Source: Streptomyces sp. NBC_01707 (GTDB taxonomy: Bacteria > Actinomycetota > Actinomycetes > Streptomycetales > Streptomycetaceae). Taken from it: DNA of 64,000 nt. Shown here piece by piece: positions 16,315 through 23,839 of the stretch. A model generated the notes under the pieces. That model saw only the letters and a list, made by a program, of their open reading frames with translations, ran no database searches and had not been told where the DNA came from. Location of the stretch: NCBI RefSeq assembly GCF_041438805.1, contig NZ_CP109190.1, positions 5,828,001-5,892,000 of the forward strand. Reading direction: 5' to 3'. A program made the position numbers and the translations under genes. How positions within the stretch are numbered: position 1 is the first letter of the stretch; every line of letters begins with the position of its first letter.

Positions 16315-17588
16315 CCGCCCACCCCGCGCTCGGCTTGGTCGCAGCCATCGCCGCCCGGCTTGCCGACCCCGACATCGTGCCCCTCGGCTCCAGGACGCTT
16401 TCCTCGGACCGGCAGCACCTTGCTTACGGCCCGCCCGGGATGGCGCTCCTGCACATCGAGCGGGCCGCGAGCGGCCTCGGCTCGTGGCAGCGCGCCCACG
16501 ACTGGCTCGCCGCCGCCTCCCGGCAGCCGCTCACCAGCGGCCCGGACAGCCACCCGTTCTACGGGGCGTCCGCCTTCGCCCACGCCCTGAGCTGTGCCGC
16601 CGACCATCTTCCCGGCTCCTACCAGCGTGCCCTCAAAGCGATGGACGGACAGATCGCCGTCGACGTCGGGCGCCGTCTCGATGCCGCGTACCGCCGCATC
16701 GACGCCGGACGCCTGCCGCAGCTCGCCGAGTTCGACGCCATCCGGGGCCTCACCGGATACGGCGCCTACCTACTGCGCCGAAACCCCGGCAGTTCCACGA
16801 TGCGCGCCGTTCTCGACTATTGCGTGCGCCTCACTGAACCGATCACCCATCACGGCGAGACCCTGCCGGGCTGGTGGACGGAGACCGGGCCCTCCGGCAG
16901 CCCGGACGACCGCTTCCCCGGCGGACACGCCAACACCGGCATGGCGCACGGCATCGGCGGCGTGCTCGCGCTCTTGGCCCTCGCCGCTCGGAACGGCTCC
17001 GTGGACGACGGGCACCACGCGGCAATGCGCACCATCCTGACCTGGCTGGACTGCTGGAAGGAGAAGAGGGCCGACCGTGGACCGGTCTGGCCGTACTGGG
17101 TCACTCGGGGCGAGCTGCGGACGGGGCGTCTCGCCTCGTCCGCGCCCCGGCGGCCCTCCTGGTGCTATGGCACCGCTGGCCTCGCCCGCGCCCAGCAACT
17201 TGCCGCACTGGCCCTCGGCGATACCAGCCGCCAGATCTACGCGGAGAACGAGCTCGTGGCCGCCCTCACCGACCCCGCGCAGCTGAAGGCCACGACGGAC
17301 AACGGCCTCTGCCACGGGTTCGCCGGCCTTGCCCACGCTGCCGCGCGTACGGCAGACGACGCCCACCCCTCGACCGCGGGAAAACTCCGAGCCACTATCC
17401 CGGCCCTCCTGGCTGCGGTCATCCCGCCGGGCGCCGACCCCGAACTCATGGCCACGGCGCTCATCCAGGACGAGGAAGGAGGCCACGGCCTCCTCGACGG
17501 CGCCGCCGGCATAGCCCTGGCCCTCCTTGCGCCCAGCACCGCCGCACCACCCCGGTCCGCCTGGGACGCATGCCTCCTCATCGCTTGA
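16311..17588 (+). CDS. LanC-like lanthionine cyclase
   Basis: 425 residues from GTG 16311, which overlaps the dehydratase stop. The alpha/alpha-barrel pattern includes HANTGMAHGIGGVLALLALA, SWCYGTAGLARAQQLA and NGLCHGFAGLAHAA. The zinc ligands Cys (in WCYG) and Cys-His (in CHG), plus the catalytic His of AHG, are all present, so an active cyclase is expected. It would add Cys thiols to dehydrated residues of the precursor core to form thioether rings. The tight overlap with the dehydratase suggests stoichiometric expression. Confidence 0.92.
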   Translation: MTAHPALGLVAAIAARLADPDIVPLGSRTLSSDRQHLAYGPPGMALLHIERAASGLGSWQRAHDWLAAASRQPLTSGPDSHPFYGASAFAHALSCAADHLPGSYQRALKAMDGQIAVDVGRRLDAAYRRIDAGRLPQLAEFDAIRGLTGYGAYLLRRNPGSSTMRAVLDYCVRLTEPITHHGETLPGWWTETGPSGSPDDRFPGGHANTGMAHGIGGVLALLALAARNGSVDDGHHAAMRTILTWLDCWKEKRADRGPVWPYWVTRGELRTGRLASSAPRRPSWCYGTAGLARAQQLAALALGDTSRQIYAENELVAALTDPAQLKATTDNGLCHGFAGLAHAAARTADDAHPSTAGKLRATIPALLAAVIPPGADPELMATALIQDEEGGHGLLDGAAGIALALLAPSTAAPPRSAWDACLLIA

Positions 17589-17609
17589 TTCACCGACCGA
17601 AGGACCCCT

Positions 17610-19691
17610 ATGCCTCCCGATCTCTGGCACCAGCACAACATCACCTTCGTCGACCGCGAGAGCGCCCGCCGCACCATCGCCGAACGCCTCGGCCCCGCCT
17701 TGATCGCGGCTGAGGCCGACGGGCAGCTCACCGGCTGGTGGTTCATGAACAAGCAGCCTTGGCCACTGCGTTACCTCGCCGACAAGCCCTCATCAGCAAT
17801 CGAGTCACTCCTGAGCGACCTCATCGGCGACGCCGTGGTCGTGTCGAGCCTGCCCTGCGTCTACGAGCCCGAGACCGACGCATTCGGTGGGCCCGAGGCC
17901 ATGGATGCGGGCCACGAACTCTTCCACCGTGACTCCCGCCACCTGCTCACCTACCAGCCGGGCCTGGTGCACTTGGGACGCCGGGAAACCGCCATCCTGC
18001 TCGCGAGCGCCATGATGCGCGGCGCCGGACTCGACTGGTTCGAACAGGGCGACGTATGGGCGAAGGTCGCAGCTCTTCGACCGGTCACCAATCCACCACA
18101 CCCCGAACGATCCGCCGAACTGATCACGCCCATGCTTAAGTTGATGACCGCGGATGCCCGCAGCCTCAGCCGCCCGAACGGTCCACTGCACAGGTATGAC
18201 GAGTGGGTAACCGCCTTCGAACGGGCTGGAGCCATGCTCGCCGACCTCGCAGCCCGCGGCGCCCTCACCCGCGGCCTGCGCGCCGTCATCGCCCACCACG
18301 TGATCTTCCACGCCAACCGCGCCGGTCTCCTCCGGGACGACCAGAGAACCCTGTCCCACATCGCACGAGAGGTAGTCATGGGAACAAGTGACCGGACCGC
18401 ATCGCCCACTGAGGCAACGGCCGACGCCGATAGCGTCAGCGCGGTGAACACCGACACGATCACCACCCCCACGGCGGACGCCGAGCGCCTCCGCAACGCC
18501 CTTGTCGACCAGCTCCGCGCGGACGGACACGCCCGCACGCCCGCCGTCGAGACCGCGTTGCGGACCGTGCCCCGCCACGTGTTCGTGCCCGAGGCGTCGC
18601 TCGAAGACGCCTATGCCAACGCACCCGTGCACATCAAGTACGACAGCGACGGCACCTCCATCTCCTGCGCCTCCCATCCAGGCGTCGTCGCCCTCATGCT
18701 GGATCAGCTCGAAGCTCAGCCCGGCGAGCGCATCCTCGAACTCGGCGCCGGCACCGGCTACAACGCCGGTCTCCTCGCCCACCTGGTCGGCGAGAGCGGA
18801 CACGTGACCACCCTCGATGTCGACGACGACCTCGTGGAAGGCGCCCGTGCGCACCTCGCCGCCGCAGGGATCACCAACGCCGAGGCCGTGACCCGCGACG
18901 GGGCTCTCGGCTACGCCGAAGCAGCGCAGTACGACCGGATCATCGCCACCGTCGGCGCCCACGGGGTGCCGCACGCCTGGCTGCAGCAGCTCGCCCCCGG
19001 CGGCCGGCTCCTCGTCCCCCAGCGCCTCAAGGGCACGGTGTCTCGCTCCATCGCCTACGAGCAGCGTGACGGCCGGTGGGTGTCCCTCGGCAGCGAGATG
19101 AACACCTTCATGCCGCTTCGGCGGGGCATCGCCGACGATGACCGCCGAGTGATCCCGCTCAGTACGGACGGCGCCGTACGACTCCAGGCCCCCGCCGGGC
19201 TCAACATCGACGCCGATGCCCTCGCAGGTGTGCTTGACCAGCCGCGTACCGAGGAGTGGACCGGCATGACGGTCCGCGCCATGGAATCGCCGGAGTGGAT
19301 GGAACTGTTCGTCACCTGCTCCCTCCCCTCTGGCCTCATCCGGATGCTGTTCCCCCGCAGCGCCAAGGGCACCCTACTCACCGAGGACCCCTACCCCTCG
19401 TCGACCGCGGTCGTCGACAAGGGTGCCGTCACCTACCTCGCCCGGCGCCTGTCGAAGGAGCAGACCCCCGAGGGCGACAAGCTCTGGGAGTTCGGCGTCA
19501 TCGGCCACGGCCCCGGCAGCGACGAGTTGACCGCGAAGGTCGCCGACGCCATCCGTACCTGGGACCGCTACTACCGCGACCGTGAGGCCACGTTCGAGAT
19601 CCAGCCCCTCGACGCCCCCGCCATCGAGCAGCGCCCCGGTCTTTTCGTCCTCGACACGCCGCTGAACCGCATCGTCGTCGACTGGCGATGA
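17610..19691 (+). CDS. FxLD-system protein L-isoaspartyl methyltransferase-like enzyme fused to a thiopeptide-type bacteriocin biosynthesis domain
   Basis: 693 residues. Residues 1-250 form a thiopeptide-type/SpaB C-terminal-like domain (DLWHQHNITFVDRESARRTI, VYEPETDAFGGPEAMDAGHE), the same fold as the dehydratase elimination domain. A low-complexity linker (about 258-290) leads to a PIMT-like methyltransferase (about 290-500) with SAM motif I ILELGAGTGYN at 375-385, the acidic LDVDDD and the LAPGGRLLVPQ post-motif. About 190 further residues follow. The FxLD methyltransferases are known as a family; related LanS-type enzymes convert Asp to isoAsp through methyl ester and succinimide. The substrate here is likely Asp44/Asp45 of the precursor. 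The start lies 21 bases after the cyclase stop. Confidence 0.9.
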   Translation: MPPDLWHQHNITFVDRESARRTIAERLGPALIAAEADGQLTGWWFMNKQPWPLRYLADKPSSAIESLLSDLIGDAVVVSSLPCVYEPETDAFGGPEAMDAGHELFHRDSRHLLTYQPGLVHLGRRETAILLASAMMRGAGLDWFEQGDVWAKVAALRPVTNPPHPERSAELITPMLKLMTADARSLSRPNGPLHRYDEWVTAFERAGAMLADLAARGALTRGLRAVIAHHVIFHANRAGLLRDDQRTLSHIAREVVMGTSDRTASPTEATADADSVSAVNTDTITTPTADAERLRNALVDQLRADGHARTPAVETALRTVPRHVFVPEASLEDAYANAPVHIKYDSDGTSISCASHPGVVALMLDQLEAQPGERILELGAGTGYNAGLLAHLVGESGHVTTLDVDDDLVEGARAHLAAAGITNAEAVTRDGALGYAEAAQYDRIIATVGAHGVPHAWLQQLAPGGRLLVPQRLKGTVSRSIAYEQRDGRWVSLGSEMNTFMPLRRGIADDDRRVIPLSTDGAVRLQAPAGLNIDADALAGVLDQPRTEEWTGMTVRAMESPEWMELFVTCSLPSGLIRMLFPRSAKGTLLTEDPYPSSTAVVDKGAVTYLARRLSKEQTPEGDKLWEFGVIGHGPGSDELTAKVADAIRTWDRYYRDREATFEIQPLDAPAIEQRPGLFVLDTPLNRIVVDWR

Positions 19692-19781
19692 CGCACGACG
19701 CGTAGCGGACGGTGCCCGTCGGTACACGGCTGGCGGGCACCGTCGCCTCAGCAATCCTTACTTTCAACCCGGGGGAGATCC

Positions 19782-20900
19782 ATGGACCCGCACGGCCTCA
19801 CAGCCCAGCGCTTCCCGCTCGTCGCCCGATTCCGCCCCGCCTGCCTGCCCCTGCCTGAACGTGTGCGTGCACTCGTCGACCTGGCCGACACCGCGGTGAG
19901 GAAGGCCGACCAGGGTCTCGCATCGGCCGTCTACAACCAGGCCGCGCTCATCGCCTCCGACCTCGGCCTCCCCGACCTCGCCCGCGAGATGTGCCACCAG
20001 CACGCCGCCGCCTACCTCCACGCCTGCCCCTTGCCCGGCATGACCGCGATCCGAGGACTGGAGCCGGTCGTCAACCTCGCCCGCCTCAAGATCCGCGCTG
20101 GCCACGCCGACGAGGGGCGCCAGCGACTCCTCGACCTGTACAAGGCCGTCGAGACGGGCACAGCGGCACGGTTCGAGGGCGTCAACGTCCCTGCGGACCT
20201 CACAGCGACCGGCGAAGACCGCCAGGAAGTTCGCGCGTGGCTGTGGCGCGTCCTCCTCGCCGACGGCACCCGCACCCTCACCACCGAGGGGCGCTGGGCC
20301 GAGGCGCTGGTGCACATCAAAGCCCACCATGGCATCGGACAGCGGATGCTCGACGGTCGGCAGGTCGCCGTACTCGCCGCCCTCGTTGCGAACGACACGG
20401 CAGGGGCTGCTGGTCTCCTCGCCGGCACGCTGCCCGGCGACCCATGGGAACAAGCCGTCACGGCGTGCCTGACGGTTCTATGCCGCCGCGACGCCGGGCA
20501 GCTGATCGACGGTCACCTGGCCGACCTGGTGACGACCTACTCCGGACGGAAGGCCGAACCCGGGATGACCGTCTTCGACACCCGGCTCGGCCTTACAGTC
20601 CTCGACGCGATCGGTTCCGCCGAGGCGCTCGCCGCGCACCGCATCGTCGAAGACCTCCACCGCAGGACGACGGACGCCGAGGACGGCTACGCGGCCCGCG
20701 AGAACTTGGCTCACCCTCTGTTCACCGCGATCGCCACGGACCGGCAAGTGCAGGACTGCCGAGCGCTGGTGCGCGCCTGCGCCCTCGGCACAGGGGTCCT
20801 CTCGGACGAGCTGCGAAGAGAACTGACGCCAGCTCTGCGCGTCAGCGACAGCGTGATCCGAGAAAGCCTCGTATGTTCCTCCAGGCCCGGAGGAACGTAA
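19782..20900 (+). CDS. Helical-repeat (TPR-like) hypothetical protein of the lanthipeptide region
   Basis: 372 residues from ATG 19782, with cccgggggagatcc upstream as ribosome binding site. Almost entirely helical, with segments such as ALVDLADTAVRKADQGLASA, ARLKIRAGHADEGRQRLLDL and ALVHIKAHHGIGQRML that look like degenerate TPRs. No DNA-binding or catalytic motif was found. It follows the methyltransferase gene after 90 bases on the same strand. Similar proteins occur near Streptomyces LanC and FxLD clusters, so a regulatory or immunity-related role is possible but unproven. Its 3' end overlaps the relaxase remnant on the other strand by 59 bases. Confidence 0.7.
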   Translation: MDPHGLTAQRFPLVARFRPACLPLPERVRALVDLADTAVRKADQGLASAVYNQAALIASDLGLPDLAREMCHQHAAAYLHACPLPGMTAIRGLEPVVNLARLKIRAGHADEGRQRLLDLYKAVETGTAARFEGVNVPADLTATGEDRQEVRAWLWRVLLADGTRTLTTEGRWAEALVHIKAHHGIGQRMLDGRQVAVLAALVANDTAGAAGLLAGTLPGDPWEQAVTACLTVLCRRDAGQLIDGHLADLVTTYSGRKAEPGMTVFDTRLGLTVLDAIGSAEALAAHRIVEDLHRRTTDAEDGYAARENLAHPLFTAIATDRQVQDCRALVRACALGTGVLSDELRRELTPALRVSDSVIRESLVCSSRPGGT

Positions 20901-21311
20901 CCCCCTGCGGGCCTGACGGTGTCTGTCGGCTCTGTCGGCGCTGCTGTTCGGTAGGCGGCGTAGCCGCCGACGGAAGCTGACCGTCGTGGGTCTGCCGGAC
21001 GCGGACCGAGGCTGCGAGGGCGGAGCGTCGGCGGGCGGCTTCGGCGCGGCGGTTGGGTGCTGGGTTTCGGCCAGTGTGCTGGATGCGGGTGATGAGGACA
21101 CGGGCGGGTTGGCGGGCGGTGGTTAGCTCACTCTGAGCTGCGGCTTCCCGAAGGAGTTGGCGGGGTTGGTGGCCGCGGGCTTCGGCGTCGGCCAGGACGG
21201 TGGCGAGCGCGGGCCAGGCCGGGTCGGCGAGGATCCGCCCAGCGTGGCCGGGGACGGCTGCTCGCACGTCGCTGGCGAGGGCGCGACGGGCTTGATCCCT
21301 GGGCGGTCGCA
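20842..21311 (-). pseudogene. Relaxase C-terminal remnant
   Basis: The minus-strand frame from about 21311 down reads VPGHAGRILADPAWPALATV ... QLLREAAAQSELTTARQPAR. This matches the C-terminal part of the intact relaxase at 23840-25552 (LPGHAEQIIEDPAFDALSAA ... LLRQATDQRALHDARRPAR) over about 85 residues with no gap. The catalytic N-terminus and everything before it are absent; the homology stops abruptly next to the XRE remnant at 21328. The reading frame stays open to TGA at 20842 through unrelated sequence. It cannot be a working relaxase and records an earlier mobilizable element. Confidence 0.8.
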
Positions 21312-21327
21312 CACTGCCCGCCCCCTC

Positions 21328-21573
21328 ATGCGACGGCACATTCCCGTACCCGAGCGCCGGGCCGCGCTCTGGGTGGACGCCGCCCGCGCCTACAGCCAGC
21401 AGGGCAGACTCGCCGACGGCTACCAGGCGCTGCGCATCGCCGAGAGCTGCGCGGCACAGGACGTCCGCCGCCCGGTCGTACGCGAACTGGTCGCCGACAT
21501 GGCAGCCCGCGACCGCCGCCGGACACTGCCCGAACTGCACCACTTCAGCCGCCAACTGGGAGTACCCGCGTGA
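21328..21573 (+). pseudogene. C-terminal remnant of an XRE/TPR transcriptional regulator
   Basis: About 80 residues with ERRAALWVDAARAYSQQGRL, GYQALRIAESCAAQDVRRP and VRELVADMAARDRR, which is the usual C-terminus of Streptomyces HTH regulators that precede flavoprotein genes. The helix-turn-helix N-terminus is missing; sequence homologous to a relaxase in reverse lies immediately to the left. The stop TGA overlaps the GTG of the flavoprotein fragment, the original operon junction. ATG 21328 could still start a short peptide. Confidence 0.7.
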
Positions 21574-21698
21574 GCGATCAGCACGACACGCCGCTCCTCC
21601 AGATCGTGGTCTGCGTGGCCGGAGTCGCCGCCGACGTCGGCTGGCTGATCACCGCGGCGCAGGAGCGCTGCCGTTTTTCCGAGGAACCGCGTTCGTAG
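21570..21698 (+). pseudogene. N-terminal fragment of a flavoprotein gene
   Basis: GTG 21570 begins a 42-codon frame reading VSDQHDTPLLQIVVCVAGVA and then ADVGWLITAAQER, nearly the same as the first 36 residues of the intact flavoprotein at 23294. Over about 73 bases the two copies differ at about 8 positions. Similarity ends at about 21661; the frame then runs into unrelated sequence and stops at 21698. It is a broken duplicate. Confidence 0.8.
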
Positions 21699-21864
21699 GG
21701 AGCGTGCGACGCGGCAGCTCGTCGACCGTCTGCGCCCGTAGAGCAACGCCCTGAACGGCGGAGAACGGGAGGGCAGTGGACGCGACCGTAGCCAGTGGGG
21801 GTGGGGATGTTCGTCGGGTGGCCGGTTTTCGGGCGGTGTCAGTGGGGGCGGCCAGACTGGGCGC

Positions 21865-22452
21865 ATGGATGTTTCTCACGAACCCGACCGCAGTGACCGT
21901 GCTGGGCTGGTGTGGGTCCGGTCGATGGGCGGCCCCTTGATCGTCGTTCCGGAGTCCTCGGTGAACGCCTGGGGTGGATGCACCGAGGACGGTTCCGTTG
22001 TCGGTGATGCCGGTGGCCGTGACGACTATGACCGTGCCTGCGAGGTGGAGGACTTGGCCGGGCTGATCACCGTGGGCGCAAGCGGCGCCACCGCGCTTGT
22101 TCTGGCCGATGAACCTGCGAAGACGTCTTTCCTGCCCAAGGAGCTGATGTTCGTGCGCTGGCTGGCTGCGGACTCGGAGGACGAGTTGTTCGAGGGGGTT
22201 GAGGCGGTCCTGGCCGATCCCGACACCGAATGGGAAGACAGCGGGCTGTGGGTCACTGATGGCCCGGCGGTATTGATGGATTCGGCCGAAGCGGGCGCCG
22301 ATCTGGGAGTGGAGTATCCCGATGGGGGACATCCGGATCAGACTCTGGTGCAGCTCCCTGCCGGTCGATGGAGGGTGCGTGCGGCCCACAAGACAGGCGA
22401 GTTCCCCTGGGTGGGTGTGGTGCAGCTCGTCGCCGAGAGTGGCCGGGACTGA
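21865..22452 (+). CDS. Imm21-like immunity protein
   Basis: 195 residues from ATG 21865. The signature WVRSMGGPLIVVPESSVNAWGG near residues 17-38 is typical of the Imm21 family of polymorphic-toxin immunity proteins, followed by a DDYDRACEVED stretch and a C-terminal LPAGRWRVRAAHK strand-rich segment. Imm21 proteins neutralise a cognate secreted toxin. No toxin gene is recognisable nearby, so it is an orphan immunity gene that could protect against neighbours' toxins. It lies in the DNA inserted between the broken and intact flavoprotein genes. Confidence 0.75.
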   Translation: MDVSHEPDRSDRAGLVWVRSMGGPLIVVPESSVNAWGGCTEDGSVVGDAGGRDDYDRACEVEDLAGLITVGASGATALVLADEPAKTSFLPKELMFVRWLAADSEDELFEGVEAVLADPDTEWEDSGLWVTDGPAVLMDSAEAGADLGVEYPDGGHPDQTLVQLPAGRWRVRAAHKTGEFPWVGVVQLVAESGRD

Positions 22453-22615
22453 CGAACAAGACCCCGTGACAATGAAGTTCGGTGACACGGGACACCGACA
22501 CATGAAGCCCGCAGTGCAGCACCGCGTCCACGGCAGACTGTGACCGAGCGCTCCACTTGGCCGGTGAGTGGTTGAGATGGCCAGTTGAGCAAAGGACGTG
22601 GAGGGGGGACGGCGT

Positions 22616-23182
22616 GTGAAGACGCTGGTGGAAGAGACCGTCGTGGCTGAGCTTCAGACCGGGGCAGACGAGGCGGTTCGTCTGTACGTTGCAGCCTGTG
22701 CAGAACGGATGGCTCCGATGTTCATCGGTCTGCGGGCGGGTGAGGCGGACCGGGAGGCCGATGTGAGCTTCTACAGGGAGTCTGCGGGCGACCTCTGGAG
22801 CGTCGACCGTCCGCTTCCGGACGCCGCTGACCGTGCATGCCGACTGGAGCAGTTCCCCGAGTGGCAGTCAACCGAGGATGGTCTCACCGATGTCGCCGGT
22901 ACCTACGCGTTCTTCGCGAGTCTGGTCCTACGGTACGCCCTGCTGGCCAACGGTTCTGGAAACGCCGAGCACGCGGTCTCCTGCGGTCACACGGCGCTCA
23001 CCGCGATGGGCATGCTTGACCAGAATGTGACGGGCGCCGATTTCAGCAGCGAAGAGCAGCGGCTTCAGTCGCTCTCCGTATCCGGTACCGCCGCAGGTCT
23101 ATGGGAAGCCAGCGTCAGTGCCGGACGGGAGCGATTCCGCGCGGTGCTGAGCCGTACCCCAGCCGGAGGGATCCAGACCTGA
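22616..23182 (+). CDS. Hypothetical protein beside Imm21
   Basis: 188 residues. GTG 22616 is preferred because ggaggggg lies 8 bases upstream; GTG 22598 would add six residues. The protein is mildly acidic and mostly helical (TGADEAVRLYVAACAERMAP, VAGTYAFFASLVLRYALLAN), soluble, with no recognised catalytic motif. It is in the same inserted segment as the Imm21-like gene, same strand, 163 bases downstream. The size and position fit a second immunity-type or toxin-sensing protein, but this is only contextual. Confidence 0.6.
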   Translation: MKTLVEETVVAELQTGADEAVRLYVAACAERMAPMFIGLRAGEADREADVSFYRESAGDLWSVDRPLPDAADRACRLEQFPEWQSTEDGLTDVAGTYAFFASLVLRYALLANGSGNAEHAVSCGHTALTAMGMLDQNVTGADFSSEEQRLQSLSVSGTAAGLWEASVSAGRERFRAVLSRTPAGGIQT

Positions 23183-23293
23183 CTGTATGTCGGTGTGAGC
23201 GCTCGACTGGCCAAGTTAATCGCTCAGTCGCGCAGACTCCTACGAGCCCGCCGCGTCGACTGCATTGATCTTGCACCCGAAAGGAAGCCTTCA

Positions 23294-23839
23294 GTGAACG
23301 ATCAGTCTGATGAACTCGTGCTTCAGATCGTGGTCTGCGCGGCCGGGGTCGCCGCCGACGTCGGTCGGCTGATTACCGCGGCGCAGGAACGGCACTGGGA
23401 CGTGGCTGTCATCACCACCCCGGACGGGCTCGGTTTCCTGGACGTGGAGGCGATCGAGACGCAGACCGGCCGTCCCGTCCGATCGGCCTGGCGGGCACCT
23501 GGCGAACCGCGTCCGACGCGCCCCGCGGACGCGATCGCGGTCGCTCCGGCCACGTTCAACACGGTCAACAAGTGGGCCGCGGGGATCTCCGACAATCTCG
23601 CGCTGGGCATCCTGTGCGAGGCGCCGGCCATGGGTGTCCCGGTGGCCGTGCTGCCGTACCTGAACTCCGCCCAGGCAGCCCATCCCGCTTACCGGCAGAG
23701 CCTTGATCGGCTGCGGGAGATGGGCGTCCTGGTCGGCTCGTACGAGCCTCACCTGCCGAAGGCCGGGGGTGGGGCCGACCGGTACCGCTGGGAGGAAGTG
23801 CTGGAGCTGCTTGCTCCCAGGGTGTCCGCGCGGTCGTGA
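23294..23839 (+). CDS. Flavoprotein (phosphopantothenoylcysteine decarboxylase-like)
   Basis: 181 residues. Flavodoxin-like fold of the HFCD family: QIVVCAAGVAADVGRLITAA at the N-terminus, then AIAVAPATFNTVNKWAAGIS with the P-A-T-x-N-T flavin-contact motif, and AVLPYLNSAQAAHPAYRQS. GTG 23294 matches the start of the broken copy at 21570 and has aaggaagcc upstream. Such flavoproteins are common cargo in Streptomyces integrative elements, usually after an XRE regulator; the substrate is unknown. No intact XRE gene precedes this copy, so its original promoter may be lost. It ends one base before the convergent relaxase. Confidence 0.85.
   Translation: MNDQSDELVLQIVVCAAGVAADVGRLITAAQERHWDVAVITTPDGLGFLDVEAIETQTGRPVRSAWRAPGEPRPTRPADAIAVAPATFNTVNKWAAGISDNLALGILCEAPAMGVPVAVLPYLNSAQAAHPAYRQSLDRLREMGVLVGSYEPHLPKAGGGADRYRWEEVLELLAPRVSARS

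Noticed and set aside
23195..23293. Upstream extension of the intact flavoprotein
   Set aside because: The broken copy at 21570 and the ribosome-binding site both place the start at GTG 23294.
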